From the NCBI GenBank assembly GCA_036346255.1, contig CM070628.1, positions 10,183,840-10,247,839 of the forward strand: 64,000 nucleotides of DNA, given 5' to 3'. Below, piece after piece: positions 1 through 13,029 of the stretch; position 1 is the first letter of the stretch; the number at the start of each line of letters is the position of its first letter. The translations under genes were made by a program, and so were the position numbers. Below the pieces are notes generated by a model, which saw only the letters and a program-made list of their open reading frames with translations, made no database searches and was not told the DNA's origin. Source of the DNA: Ampelocalamus luodianensis. Its lineage: Eukaryota; Streptophyta; Magnoliopsida; Poales; Poaceae.

Positions 1-180
1 AGTTTAATTTCCTCCGAGAGCTGCCTAGGTTCTCATACTGTTGATGTAGAACGAGATGAACCTCCTTGGTAGTTGCTACGTACGGAGGAGTCTTACACTG
101 ACCTAGCTCAAATACTTTAGGGAAAAAACACATTCTCGGTAGGGATCTCACATTTTCCATAGTTTTAGAGAAAAAGGTCA

Positions 181-224
181 ATCCATGGTCGCTCAACTGT
201 TTATCCATGGTCGCTCAACTGTTT
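181..224. repeat. 22 bp perfect tandem duplication
   Basis: A 22 bp unit beginning ATCCATGGTCGC occurs twice head to tail (181-202 and 203-224) with no mismatch. This suggests a recent slippage event or an assembly duplication. Confidence 0.85.
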
Positions 225-552
225 AGTTCTCTAATTTTTGTCTCTCGTTTACACAAATAGGTAGAACTTAATCCGTCCTCCAACCGATAAAAACAGAGCG
301 AATTACGTCCAAAGTTAGTTTGGTAGGTGATTTTGAGTGAGGTAGCGCTGATAGATCCTTGTTGGCATATTCTTGCCCACGGATGGACGTGATGTACTTT
401 TTTTTCCTGGTTTTAATTAGCTAAAGCAGACTTCGTTTGTCGGCACTGCTAAGTACAAACTTCTGTGGAGGAATATTTATGATTGGTGTGGAGGGCCATG
501 GTTCACAACCTGACATACCAATTGCTCGGCTGCGTGCTTTAGACATATCTAA

Positions 553-615
553 TCTCTTTCGGTGGATCATAAAAAAATTCTCTTTCGGTGGATCTTAAAA
601 AAATCTCTTTCGGTG
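553..615. repeat. Three-copy 25-26 bp tandem repeat
   Basis: Units starting TCTCTTTCGGTG occur at 553, 579 and 604. Each of the first two is followed by GATC and an A-run; the third is truncated. Confidence 0.75.
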
Positions 616-794
616 TAGATGGTTGTCGCCGAAAAAGGAAGTCCACTACCATATGTAACTGATATCCTATTCCTAGACCTAGCCCGTTCGATAAGCTCGA
701 GAGATTCAGTGCCTCAGTGGTCCATGCTTTCTCCTAGACCAATGGGGCCGTAGCTCGTAGTCGCAGTGAAGATGCCTAAATGCGAGAGTTTCGG

Positions 795-915
795 CCTGCA
801 TAATCCTGGGCCGTAATGAAGTTATTTGGACGTAACTTGTTGGGCTTTTCTGGTAGGCATGGCCGTTTGGCACTAGGCCGTGTTGGAGTCATTTGGATGC
901 GTGTACATGCACTCT
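795..915. repeat. Dispersed duplication, copy A (left part)
   Basis: This stretch (TTTGGACGTAACTTG..., GTGTTGGAGTCATTTGGATGCG) matches 24390-24660 in the same orientation. Copy B carries about 150 bp of extra sequence in the middle. Further matches between 2210-3390 and 25300-25830 suggest that one original segment was duplicated and that copy A later gained insertions. Confidence 0.6.
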
Positions 916-1906
916 TGCTGAGCTCTTTCGTTGTCCTGGGTTACACAGGTAGGCTGGAATGAAGCCCGCTCGTCTCGTTTCGGAATGAGCCAAGGCTGGG
1001 CTTTCGAGCTGATTCTTGTTAGCTTTATGAGCCTAGATGATTTCTAGTGAGGCATGAATAAAATGTAAGACAAAATCACGAGTTCACAATTAAATCAGAC
1101 CAACATTCTTAATCTGAGAACAGAAATCCATATGCATTCATTCCACATATCTGCAATATCCCATCGCAACACAAGAATGGTTCTGATATTTTCCTAGTAA
1201 TATACTAATACGTAAGTCTTCCTATTCATTTTTAAAAAAACAGCACCAACATGACGCAAACCCGAAGTCTCTAACCATAGCATCTGATTTTTACTTGCAA
1301 AACACTAGCAGCATAATTTCAAGAAAGCGTTGTTTTTGTTATGATGATAGTTACCCCTGCAGCAAAGAGCTTCAAGAGCAAGCCTCTCGATGGTAATTCC
1401 ATCTTGCAAGCTACTGCTATGGTGGAGATATTTGCCCAGCTTAGTTTCCCGCCACATCTAATCGGTGTTCGACGGTAGTCACCGCCGCCGGTTTGGCAAG
1501 GTTAGGAGGCAGCTGAGAGCTAACGATCGATTAAACGGTCGACCGCTAGTGCCGAGGTGGAGGCCCCGACGTTGGTAGACTTCTTCCCTCGCGCATGAAC
1601 ACGAGACTCCATGCTTCGTTGGTGGTCCATACGTGCACGGCGAGGACATGGTGCCGAGCACAAGAGCGGGCAAGTGAGGAGCAGAGCGGAAAAGCCTACT
1701 GCGCGGGCCGGTGAGGAGTAGAGCAGGGCAGCAGATGGAGGAGGGCGCGGCGGATGGAGGATGATGCGGCGGATGGAGGAGGGGTGACTGAGGAGGATAG
1801 GGCGGCGATGCAGAGGACAGGGGGCGGCGGCGGGCCAGACGACGGGGCGGCGGGTCGGTGAATGGGGCGGGAGTGGAGTCGATCGGGAATGGGATTTGGG
1901 GGCAGA

Positions 1907-2465
1907 GGTGTGTGTCGTGTGTGACTGTGTTGTGTGTGCCTCAGTCTCTCTAGGGTTTACTCCTGGAGTCCTGGGCCTCAACTCAATGCTTGTGGGGCTT
2001 TGTGGGCCAGCAAGCAGCTCACAAGTTGAACGAGTTTCGCGAGCGGCTCGGCTCGAAAATTTTGCGAGCCGGAGAAGGATCTTGGCTCGGCTTGAGAACA
2101 TCATGAGACCGAGCTGAGGCAACTTGAGTTTGGTCCGAGCCAAACTGGCTCGCGAGCCTAGAGCTTTTCTTCAGCCCTATACAAAGGTGAGAGTTTTGGC
2201 CCATGAGTTCTTTGCTTCTCTATTCTCATTTTTTTTCTATCTCCTTTCTTTCTTTCGGTCTTACATAATCTTTCGTGAATTCTTTCGGGGGAAAGTCGGA
2301 AGGACAACCAAAAAAATTTGATGGCATCATAATATGCACATGTTGGAACATTTGGAATTATCGCAATAGCAGGATTTTCGATCAACAATTCCACGTCCAA
2401 CAGGTTGTCGTGCATATTCAGGAAGATGTTGATCAAGGGTTGAGGGCCATAAAGATTTCCCAAAT
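1907..2465. repeat. Tandem duplication, unit 1
   Basis: Unit 1 runs from GGTGTGTGTCGTG to TTTCCCAAAT and is followed directly by unit 2. It contains a fragment of an element rich in GAGC/GGCTCG motifs (about 1995-2190, ending in CAGCCCTAT) and then a piece of a LINE 3' region (about 2320-2460). Both units share this composite structure, so the duplication came after both insertions. Confidence 0.75.
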
Positions 2466-3016
2466 GGTGTGTGTCATGTGTGTGACTGTGTTGTGTGTGC
2501 CTCAGCCTCTCTAGGGTTTACTCCTGGAGTCCTGGACCTCAACTCAATGCCTGTGGGGCTTTGTGGACCAGCAAGCAGCTCACGAGTTGAACGAGTTTCG
2601 CGAGCGACTCAGCTCAAAAAATTTGCGAGCCGGAGAAGGGGCTTGTCTCAGCTTGAGAACATCACGAGACCGAGCCGAGCCAGCTTGAGTTTGATCCAAG
2701 CCAAGCTGGCTCGCGAACCTAGAGGGTTTTTCCAGCCCTATACATAGGTGAGAGTTTTGGCCCATGAGTTCTTTGCCTCTCTATTCTCGTTTTTTTCCTA
2801 TCTCCTTTCTTTCTTTCGGTCTAACATGATCTTTCATGGATTGTTTTGGGGGAAAGTCGGAAGAACAACCAAAAAAAATTGATGGCGTCATAATCTACAC
2901 ATGTTGGAACATTTGGAAGGATCGCAATAGCAGGATTTTCGATCATCAATTCCACGTCCAATGCATATTCAAGAAGATATAGATCAAAGGTTGAGGACCA
3001 TGCAGATTTCCCAACT
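2466..3016. repeat. Tandem duplication, unit 2
   Basis: This is the second copy of the composite block in unit 1, diverged by scattered substitutions and small indels. Unlike unit 1 it continues into the full LINE 3' untranslated tail. Confidence 0.75.
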
Positions 3017-3217
3017 GCATAAGGACTAGTTAAGAGTGGAGCCCTCTCTTACTCTGCTCATGTTGTTTTCTGTTTTTGTGTTTTGTTGTTCAAGTTGTTG
3101 TTAGTTGTGGTTTTTTCATGTAAGGTTATATAACCTACATATTTGTTTGTTGTATTTTCTAAACTTCTTCTATAAATTAATGGCAGAGCTCCTTCCCATT
3201 CTTTCGAAAAAAACAAA
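2840..3217 (+). mobile_element. 5'-truncated LINE (L1-type) 3' end
   Basis: The frame around 2880-2945 reads like the C-terminal zinc-binding end of plant LINE reverse transcriptases (a cysteine/tryptophan-rich stretch with WNIW followed by basic residues). A stop-rich T/G-rich 3' untranslated region follows, ending in a short A-run at 3208-3217. A partial duplicate of the coding tail lies at about 2320-2460. There is no intact open frame. The call rests on family resemblance. Confidence 0.55.
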
Positions 3218-3584
3218 AGTCAAATGAAGTAGTACATGCTAGCAATTAATTGCTGGTACTGGTCAATGTTTACGAGGTCTTAAACCAACTGAATGGTTAC
3301 CGTAAGCAGTTCGATGGTGTTTTTTATCTAGTGTGTTGTGAGAAAAAAAAACGAACCTGCCCAACTCATGGTTTAGTATCACACACGTTGAACATCTGGG
3401 CCTATTTAGCACAGCTGCAGCTTTTTTAAAAAGCGGCTTTCGGCTGGGCTGCAGAGCTGAACGGCTGAGCTGAGGAGGTTTGGTGTTTGGTTGTCTTGCT
3501 TTTAGGTAGGCTAGTTACAGCTTCTGAGATAGGAAATATCTGAAATTAAAGATAATTTAACATCCCTCAATGATGGCTTGTTTG

Positions 3585-3830
3585 ACGGCGTTTAATATCA
3601 ATTACTGCAATTGACACTAATTAACGACAACTAACGACAATTGACGTAATTGACGCTAATGAACGCAATTGAAGGTAATGAACGCATTAATTAACAACAA
3701 TTAATGCTATTAACTGTAATTACTGACAATTAATGCAACTCACGACAATTAACGTAATTGACTGAATTAACGCCATTAACGATAATTAATGTAATTATTA
3801 CAATAACTAATTATAATAACTAATTATTAC
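3585..3830. repeat. Degenerate AATTRACG-type short tandem repeats
   Basis: About 250 bp of imperfect 10-13 bp units of the form AATTGACG/AATTAACG/TAATTGAC. They lie just inside the left end of the outer element, where subterminal repeats are common in DNA transposons. Confidence 0.6.
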
Positions 3831-4198
3831 ATACATCATTATTACAATTAAAAATTATTAAAAAAAACAATTATTACATAATAATTAATTTAAAATAGAA
3901 AATAAAAAAGGGTCGGTGGCTAGGGTTTGGGTCGACGGCGGCGGGGAGGAGGAGGCAGGCGCAGATCGATGGCGGCACCGAGGAGGGAGGAGGAGGGCAC
4001 CGGGGGAGGGAGGAAGATTGGCGACGTCAGGGGAGGGGAAGGCGAGCATGGGTAGCAACGCAGACCGGTGGAGGCGCCGAGGAGGGAGGAGGACAGCGCC
4101 AGGGAAGGAAGAAAGATTGGCGGCATCAGAGGAGCGAGGAAGAGAAGGGTGGCGCCGGTGTCGGGGGAGAAGGAGGCGGGCGTAGTAGGCGGCGCTGG

Positions 4199-6899
4199 TG
4201 AAGAATCTAGACCCGTCATTATGTGTTAATGGAGTTTTGGTTATTAATGACAAATCTATTTATGAGACTAACACTCTTTGTGATATACCTATTGTTTAGT
4301 CTCAGTCGGATTTAAAGATCAAAGAGGTATGCATTCAACATCTTATTATATCTTCTTGCATTCCTCGGATCCAATATATAGGTTGAACTTCACCAAAAAG
4401 GAAAACTTGTATATGTGCATATGTTTTATTTACACACTCGTGTATGCACACATTTAGGGGGAGTTCGGTCTATATCTTGTGGTTTCATTAGTATTGATCC
4501 ATATTTCCTTGTCCACATATATTAAGGATCTTTACCTTGAAATATATCCATGAATATATGCAACTTGTGTAGTTCGTATATATTCGTATGGGCATATGAG
4601 ACTTATGTAGTTCATATACTCATATCCTTGAATATATGCAACTTGTGTAGTTCAGTATATATTCATATGGGCATATGAGACTTGGAGTTCATATATGCTC
4701 ATGTATCTTTTGAGTATACATAACTTATGTAGTTTATATATACTCATACCAATTACATTCAATTACTTGCTATTGAAGTGGTTATCATAAATTACCAAAG
4801 AGGAAAGATTGTGGTATCTTGTCCCAACCATTATGAGTTAATGGTATGATGTGGTAATTAATGATAATCATATTAATGGAACTAACGTTTCTCTTTGAGA
4901 TGGATAAATAGGTTATGTTTAGTGTGATTGAAGACTTGGATGACGTCATGAGTTGATCGTCATCAAGTCAAGTTTATGAAGAAAAGAATATCGTCATGTG
5001 TTGATGATATCAAGAAAAGAACATCATCATGGGTTGATGATATTGAAGTGAAGAGCTTGGAGTAAAGGAGATGATCATGAGTTGATCATCAAGACAAGAA
5101 GAATCCATCATATGTTGATGGAGGTCAAGTGAAGAGTGCATCATGAGTTGATGTATGTCAAGACTTGAAGCAAGGACATGCGTCATCAAGCTTCAAGTGG
5201 TTGAGCAAGGAAAAGGTATGACTAGCTAGAGCTAAGGATTTGTTCCTAGTCTTTTACCGGTCTCGGTGTTTAGTTGGGAGACCGGATTGCTAGAATAGGT
5301 TGTCGTACTATTAAGAGGGGTCTTAATTAGTAACTTGAGTTAGTCATGTGTTGATAGCTCATTGTGTTTGCTCTAGCTCAACTTAACATGTTGCCTATAT
5401 TTGCGAATGCGTTTTGCAAATAGTTGTGGCTCATGGTAATTCCTTGTAGCATGTGACTCTTGTTTGCGAATGTGTTTTGCAAACGGTTTAAAGTCCATGT
5501 ACCTTATTTCTTGTGGCAATGATTCTAAAAGTCGGCAAAATGTGTTTTTGTGACTTGTTGAGAATCTAGCTTTCATCTCTTGTGTACATGTTGCATCAAT
5601 TTGGCAAATATGTTTTGCAAATTGAGTTGAAGCAAATGTACAAAGTTTGATCTCGATCTTGGTATCTTTGTGGTCCGACCGCCTCTGTAGCGATCGGCCG
5701 GTGGTAGCGGTCGACGCCATGGGTTGGTGATGTCGACCGATTCTGTGTATGCGGCGTAAGAAGCGGTACTACGGAGTGCGGTAATACCGGAGTTTGAAGC
5801 GGTACTACCAGAGTGCGGTAGTGCGATATTTGTTTGGCGATATGTATTTTCGGAGGATGTTTTACGGTCTTTCGGTGCTCTGGTTGGCGGTCGGCCGGCC
5901 CCTCTGGCGGTCGGACCGGTGTGAGCGGTCTGACCGGCCATTGGTTCGTGGTCAGACTGATTGTGAGTCCAACGGCTAGTTTTATAGCCGTTGGCACTTG
6001 GCGATCCGGCCGCCATTAGTTGGCGATCGGCCGGTTTGATCAGATTCTCCGAATCTTCTCCCAACGGCTAGTTTTTGTGTGTTGGCTATAAATACCCACC
6101 TTGGCTGTGTGAGAAAAGTGTGGCTGGTGTCCCATTGAGGTTCTTTGAGCTAAGAGCAAGCCTCTCATACTCTTGTGTGCATGTGTTGCACTTAGTGAGT
6201 GATTGAGAGCAAACCCTAAGTGCATGTGTTGCATTAGGTTATGGATTGCGTATCCATAGAGCTTTGGCACTTGATTGGTTCAAGTGAAAGTTGAGTCTTG
6301 TTACTCTTGGTGTTTGCCGACACCTAGACGGCGTAGAGGCGTTGTGCGTCGGTGATCTTCTCAAGTGAAGCTTGTGAGAAGACCCGGGCAATTTGTGAGT
6401 GGCTTGGTGCTCGCCATCTCCGGAGTGGAGTAAGAGCAACCCTAGTGGAGTGAGGTGGTTGATACCTCGGAGGAAGGCTTAATACGTGGAGCCGACCCAA
6501 TTGGTTTGGGTTTCCCTCAACGTGGATTAGGGGAGACCGGCAAGTCTCCGAGCACCACGGTAAAACATCGCCGTGTCATCTTGTGGTTGCATTCTTGAGC
6601 TTTACCTTATTGCAATTTACATTCATATAATTAAGTTTCTCATTTATTGTGTATGAATGATTGCCTAGCTATGTGCCATTTACATTGCCTAAATTGAATT
6701 GCTCACAAGTTCATGCTCAATTGATTATTATCATTAGACTTGTATTGTTGGAGCACTTAGTTGAGACTAGTGGTTTTTAGGTCTTAATTGTGCAAAACCG
6801 TATTTATATTAACTTCCGCATTAGAAATCGGTTTTAGCGTATAAAAGTTTTAAAACGCCTATTCACCCCCCCCCTCTAGTCGGCCTACTCGATCTTACA
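4199..6899 (+). mobile_element. Truncated Sirevirus-like copia element
   Basis: The element starts TGAAGAATCTAG and ends CTCGATCTTACA, with near-matching 5 bp flanks (GCTGG left, GCGGG right). The first ~90 bp match the start of the LTR at 4810. About 4320-4800 resembles the non-coding 3' internal tail of Sireviruses, including an AGGGGGAG motif. A polypurine-like AAAGAGGAAAGAT then precedes a complete 3' LTR. Most of the 5' LTR and all coding sequence are missing. A related inverted copy lies at 20863-23050. Confidence 0.65.
4810..6899 (+). repeat. 3' LTR of the Sirevirus-like element
   Basis: The LTR begins TGTGGTATC after a polypurine tract and ends in CA. Its last 60 bp contain the C-run followed by CTCTAGTCGGC that is typical of Sirevirus-type LTR ends. 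It contains many GTTGATGAT / ATCATGAGTTGAT repeats (about 4940-5170). Confidence 0.65.
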
Positions 6900-6953
6900 G
6901 CGGGCCAACAGAGGCGCCGAGGAGGAGGCAACCACAGGTGGAGGCATTGAGGA

Positions 6954-9900
6954 TGTAACATCCCAAGTTTTGGCTTGTGTTTCAAATGTAAGAAAATGAG
7001 TAGAAATTAAAACTTTTTCTTACATCTTGAAATTCTTGTATGTCCTAAAGAGTTCTTGCAAAAGAATTATGGGATTACAAGTCACAAGTCACTCTGATCA
7101 AAAACCTTGACTTCCAAAAACATTCTTGCCTAACCTTGTGATCATCCTCTGGAAATATTTTTCCTAAGTTCTTGGGTTGGTTTGTGACCCCTCTGAAAAA
7201 TTTCACAATTTTTAGAAATTGTTTGAATATTTTTGGAGGCCAGTCAAACCTATTCAAAATCTGGTCAAACTGTGGACCACCACCTTGTGGAATTTTTGGA
7301 GGAAAATGTATAGCACAAAAACCTCTGCAAAAATTATACAAGGTCAATAACTCAGCTAGCAAGCTCCTGTAAAAGTTTCATAATTTTTGGAGTGAGTTTG
7401 CTACTTCAATTAAATCCCAAACTTGGATCGCTTGAAACCCAAAGTTAGGGTGAGTGGACTCGGGCTCGAGTCGGACCAGTCCGACCCGACCAATTGACTC
7501 GCTCGAGTCGAGTCACTAGGCCGCACCGAGCTTGGCCTGGTCCCGTGTGTGAGCCGTTGGTTTGAAATCCAACGCTCACGAGACCACCCCGACCTCCTCT
7601 TACATTCTTCTTCTTCCTCTTTCGCCATGCGCGGCGTGCGCGTCTGCAGTGGCGGCGATGTCGATCGCCGTGGGGCCTACAGCGGCTCGGAGCCCCTCGT
7701 TGTCAACCGTGTCGACTTTGCCACGACCTTACGCCTCCTCGCCTCGTTTTCTCGCGCGGCAACCTCTCTTTTGTCCCATCGCCATTAAGCCTCGTCCTCG
7801 AGCTCGGTCGGCTCCGAGCTGCTTGAGCACCTCCAGAGGCTTTCCTCTAGTCCCCTTCTACCTCCGATCGCCCTCCCAAACCTTTCTCTATAAGGTTGAG
7901 CGCCAAATCTCACCTTGAGCTCATTTCGCCATTTACGCGCGTGAGCTCCATTGGTGAACTTGGGTCCTCGGTGGTCCTCTTGCCCTAATCTTGTTTCCTG
8001 AAGGCCCTGGTCATCACAAAGTCGTCCCTAACTCCGGTTTGGGTTGTTTTCTGAGAGCAACTCGGATGGAGACTTGCGAGTTGCGGCCGTAAGGGCACTC
8101 CTTCGTCCCCATCTCGGTGAGGTTCCTCCACTCGATTCCTTGGTTACGAAGCCACCTAAGGTCATCGCGAAGTGTTCCTCATCACCCTTTTCTCTATAAT
8201 TGCTCAGAGCCACTATCGTCGTTATCTTCCTCATCTCCGGTGAAGCGCTCATGGCAGGCACTCCTCCGACCTCCTCTGGACCACCCTGTGCCTGGTGAGT
8301 TCATTTTAGTCCCTTAGAGCTTAAGGTCTAGCTAGGATAGCTCGTAGCGCTCCTTTTCGTGTTTTCGGTTTTGCGAAACCGGTCCTCCGCCTCGCTCGGC
8401 TCGCCGGCGTTCAAAACCATCGCCGAAAGCACCTCCGTTGGGTTCGCAATACTATTAGCTTCATTTTGGTGGCTTTGGTTCCCGCCGTGGCCTGATCGTG
8501 GCGACGTCTCGTGAGCTCACCGTCGAGCTCTGTACCTTGTCGTGTTTTGTCAAGCCATTGGACCTCTTCGGGTTCATCGTGACCGTCTAAGACCACCCCA
8601 AGTCGATCCGGGCGTGAGGGTTTCCGTGAAATTTCTAAGTCCCAAGACCTCCTTGAGCAATCTCGCCGTTAAAGACCTCCTGGATTAGCTCTTAGCCGTT
8701 AGATCATGGTCTGCGAAAACTATAACCGCTAGGACCTCCCCTGGTTAGATCCTAGCCGTTTAAGACCTCTTGGAACTCCATCTGAGTCACTAGGACCACT
8801 CCTGTGCAAAAAGACCTCCTCGAGGTCATTTTTGTAAAAACCACCTTCGGGACCTCCCGAGGTCCTCTTTGCAAAAGACCTCCCCTTGGTCATTTTGCAA
8901 AGACCACCTCAGACCACCTCGGGTCGTCCTTGTAAAAGCCACCCGGCCTTTTACAAAGAAAACCCCTCGGACCTCTTAGGCTCAATCCCGACCATTCACG
9001 ACCTCCGGATTAGATCGGCGTTAGATCTCTTTTGTCAAATCCTTAGTGCTCGGACCTCCCTCCGCGTCGATCTGGACGTTCAAGACCTCCCTAGGTCTAA
9101 TCGAACCGTCCGGATCTCCTCCGATAAAACCCTATCGCTTAGGACCTCCCAGAAGATCTTGGCCATCCAAGACCTCCTCGTGTCAATCGGCCGATCAAGA
9201 CCTCCCTCCGGAGATCTTGGCCGTCTAGGACCTCCTCCTTTGGATCCGTGGCGTTAGGACCTCCTCCTCTGGTCTAAACCGTTAGACCTCCTTCCTCGAT
9301 TTAAAGCCTTAGGACCTCCTCGTTCAATCTTGATCGCCGGGACCTCCTCACTTGATCGTGTCCGTTAAAGACCTCCTCTCGGAGATCTAGACCGTTGAAG
9401 ACCTCCTCCGTGAGATCTTAGCCGTCGGACCTCCCTCCGTAGGTTTACCCTTAGGACCTCCCCTAGTGCTCGGGACCGCGGATCTCGATCGGACGGTCCA
9501 CGACCTCTGTTAGCGCGTGAGCCTCCTTGCGTGCATTGTGCACGCCGTGCGTGATCGTTGGATCCGATCTCAAGCGGTCCGGACCTCCTAGTGCGGGAGG
9601 AGGTCTTGTGTGCACTATGCTTCGAGTGCGTGGCGTGCGATGAAAGATCGACGACCCGACCTCTCCTTTTCCTCAGTTCATCCGGACCTCCGAGAGCTCA
9701 AACTTTCTAAGTCTTTTAATGTTTCCAACTTCAAAAGAGCATAACTTTGTCATTTTAGCTCCGTTTTGAATGATTCCAATTGCTGTAGCTCTGTTAGAGT
9801 ATGAACTTTAGTTGAAAATGAATTTAGGCACTGTTTTGTAGCAGAAAATGATTTAAAGCGCATGATCTTGTTTAGTGAAAATAGTTGTTTAGAAATTCAT

Positions 9901-12087
9901 TGAAATTTGTAAAATGCATAACTTTTTCTCAGTATTTCCAAACTGAGCAAACTAAGTTTTGTTAAAACCTACTAGGAATGTCTGTAATTTAGAGTAGGTC
10001 TTCATATGATCCTTGCCACGAAATTAATGATCTACTAGTTTTAGAACTTAGAAAAATCATAACTATTTAATTTCAACTCCTATTTGTGCAAACTCAGTTT
10101 TGCCGTTGTTAGGATGACCTTATCTACCTACCATAAAAATTTCAGATTCCAGATCATTCTAGAAATTTTCACCATGAACGATAGAAGAAATTAATTTAAT
10201 TATGATTTTTAGTGAGAGAACTTAGATTAGTCATAACTTTTTCATGCTTAGTCCAAATGAAGTAATTCTTGTTTCTAAAATTGTCTAAAATCAACCTAAC
10301 TGCTGTATAAATTTCTTGGGATTTGGATGTATTTTGCTTTGAGTTTTGTTTGGTGTTCTTCGTTCTTATCGATTCTTTTTCGCTCTTTCGGTAGGTTCAG
10401 ACGATTGTGTTATCCTTGAGTGATCCTCAGCAACAAATTGAGCATTTGCAGCCAGGCAAGCAGTTTGATCATGTTAATCCCATTTATTTTAAGTATTTAT
10501 TTTGTTTGCAACTTCTATGTATGCATTGCTAGTTTGTGTTAAACTATTGTCGTTAGTTTACCTAGTAGATGCATTTCCTTAAGCAAATGATTATCCTTTA
10601 CTACCATGAGCCTAGGTTATTCTTTGTGATTTAGAGCTCGTTGGATGAGCTCTTGTCACTTAGTAGTTTGCGAATTAATTGCTTAGCCATGCTTAGTTTC
10701 CGGTAGAAATGGCGATTATCGACTTGTCGATAACCTTGATCTATAAAACTTATTATCACTTATGATTTTGGCCTTGTGCCATGTCTTCTTATGAAAACTA
10801 AAACTGAAAACAAAATGATTTAGACTTGGGCACAATGGTATGTTGGTGTGCTTTTGGGTGTATTGGAATGGTGCCCGGTCATTAAGGACCGAGTTACTTG
10901 CGCCACCGTCTTGAGCATTTTTGCGTGCTAACCACACTAGAGGTATGGGACCTCTCTTGAATTAGTACTTTGGGAGGCATTAATTAATGAGTCGGGTGTA
11001 GTTTATAGAAAAAGGATCACAAAGGCGTGGCCAGGTGGTTCCTTTCTAGGTCCTCCACCCGACCAGGGTCTTGTAATGTCCGGCTAGTAACTATTGACTC
11101 CGGCTTTGCTTGACTCCACCACAACGTGTGGTCCTAGTGGCTCATTTCGCCACTGGTCACTAAGGGTTAACCCCATCGTGCGACTCTTAATTAACGCATT
11201 CCATTGGAAGCGTCTCGTAGGACTTAGCCGTGCGGCATACCAAAGGAAGTGTGCTTAATAGCTTGGCAAAAAGCGATTGCAGTGTGGGTACATTGGTACA
11301 CCTGCGGGGTTTAAAACTATTCGAATAGCCTCGTCCTAGGTTATGGACACGCTCGGATCGCCCGTGAGAACTAGACTACAACTTTTAATTAAAACTTGAT
11401 GGGTGGTGCGAATCGGGATTCGTGCTATGTTGTGGTGACTTTTGGGATAGTCACTTCGGTGGTTACTTGTATTTATCTTTATTTCATTGTTATTTCAACA
11501 TTAAAAACTGATTTGCAAACTTGCTTTTAAATGTATTACATTATTGCAAATAAAGTTGGCTTTGTGCAAAAGAGACATACAACCTCCACTTAAATAAGCT
11601 TGCATGTAGTATAATGATAGGTGCGCTATTCCACACGTCGGTCTTGCGAGTACAAAAACAATTTTTGTACTCGGATGCTATGCTTAATGTTTTTGTTGCG
11701 AGAGGAAGAAGTGGATCCCCAAGGGATCGACTTTTGTGAGAATCATTGTGGTTTGGACGACTAGCTTGGCGGCGGTCGGTTGCCTTGTGGGTTATGGCTA
11801 ACCGGTTGGATTTTATTTATAGCCATCTTATGGCACTTTGCTTCATTGTTAATGTTACTTTGTTGTTCTTTGGCGATCGGCCCTCTCGTGTAATAACTCT
11901 ATATTGTACGTCTTTTGCTAGACTTGTTATATTGTGATGTATGGAATTGGTGCATAATTTTGTAACAGGTGTGTATCTTTGCATTACGGGAAGCATACAT
12001 ATCTCGAGGCTTGGTTTATTTGATTTGTCTTGTTAGGACCAAGTGGATGGTTAAGCAAGTACAAGCCTAATAAACCGGGTCCCCACA
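6954..12087 (+). repeat. 5' LTR of the gypsy-type element
   Basis: The LTR is flanked by TG and CA and is about 65 bp shorter than the 3' LTR. The two align throughout, but with many one- or two-base indels in both directions, often in homopolymers (for example five T versus four T near 7016, C-run differences near 8350-8400). The body includes an array of GACCTCC motifs. Confidence 0.9.
8640..9480 (+). repeat. GACCTCC motif array in the 5' LTR
   Basis: The heptamer GACCTCC (often AAGACCTCCT or GGACCTCCTC) recurs dozens of times at roughly 20-40 bp spacing. The spacers vary but commonly contain GATCT, CCGTT or TTAGG. It is not a simple tandem repeat because spacer lengths and sequences differ. 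The same array is in the 3' LTR. Confidence 0.75.
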
Positions 12088-12105
12088 AAGTTGGTATCGA
12101 GCCAT
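12088..12105 (+). other. Primer-binding site of the gypsy-type element
   Basis: TTGGTATCGAGCC lies three bases after the 5' LTR end. It resembles the tRNA-Met complementary site (TGGTATCAGAGC) used by many plant LTR elements. Confidence 0.8.
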
Positions 12106-13029
12106 CTCGACCGTAGAAACCCCTAGCTTGGTCGTCTTTAGGATACTTTGAAAACTTATTTTTAGCGTCAAATGGTTTAAGAGAATTTAAGTAGTTCTCA
12201 GATTTTACTCCTTGCCTATCTTAGCTTTCTTCTCTCATCTCGCTCTAACTTAAGTTTTAAAAGTTGTTTTCCTCTTCTTCTTTCAAAAGATAGTCATTAT
12301 CGTTTAAGTTGGGTTTGGGAACCAATGAGTTTGGCAAATTGAAGTGTTGGCTGCCCTTCTACAAGGTTTTGAAGCTTCGGAATGGTGAATTTAGACTAGG
12401 AGCTTGGATGCAAAATCTGGACAGCAAGCGTCAATTCCGGACAGCAAGCTCAAAGGTTCTAAATAAGGTAGATAATGAGAAGATAACTTAACTAAAACTG
12501 GTGGAAATAAGAGGGTAAGATGTGATACTAGTTGGCTAAGTATCTAACACTATATTGGTAGTGTCTCCACGCTTTCTAGGGTACTAAGACTTGAGTTAGG
12601 TTCTGAAATTTATCTTCCTAAACCGATTGCTCGTTCGTTCCATACGAGTTAGTCGTACCGGAAGTTGATCTCGTGATTGAGACCTTGTGCTGATTTTGTG
12701 GTTGTTTTTGAGTTCATCTCTTAGTGGTTTATTGTTTCCTTGCCTTAAGCTTTGGGTTTGATCCTTGTCCATCTTAGTATCTATTCCCACCTAATGTTGT
12801 GAGACCCCTAAGTCCTTGGTGGTTCTTCCGCGTCCTTCGTTTCTAGTATTCGGGTTCGCACTAACCCATCTCTTCGTAGCGAGAAATGCAGACGGACCAG
12901 CGGACTAGGTCGACAAAGTGGGTGGGATGAAGGTCTCCAGCTGGCTTGTCCGGACAAGGATTGCAAGCGCCTCCCCTCAGCGATTGTGATGGTTTTGCTC
13001 CCCTTTTGTGGTGACCATGGTAAAAGAGC

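Larger units (their letters stand above)
1..1906. other. Left-edge region without a recognised gene
   Basis: I recognise no conserved protein or RNA gene here. The stretch is AT-rich to about 1480 and then GC-rich to 1900. The open frames in the GC-rich part are low-complexity and look like by-products of base composition. It contains two sets of short direct repeats and one half of a dispersed duplication, annotated separately. Confidence 0.5.

Noticed and set aside
1520..2143. Minus-strand 207-codon frame in the left region
   Set aside because: Low-complexity Pro/Ser/Arg composition; it runs across the border of the tandem duplication and has no recognisable domain.
8640..9480. GACCTCC array as a CRISPR-like array
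   Set aside because: The repeat is only 7 bp, spacers are irregular, the setting is eukaryotic and the array lies within an LTR.
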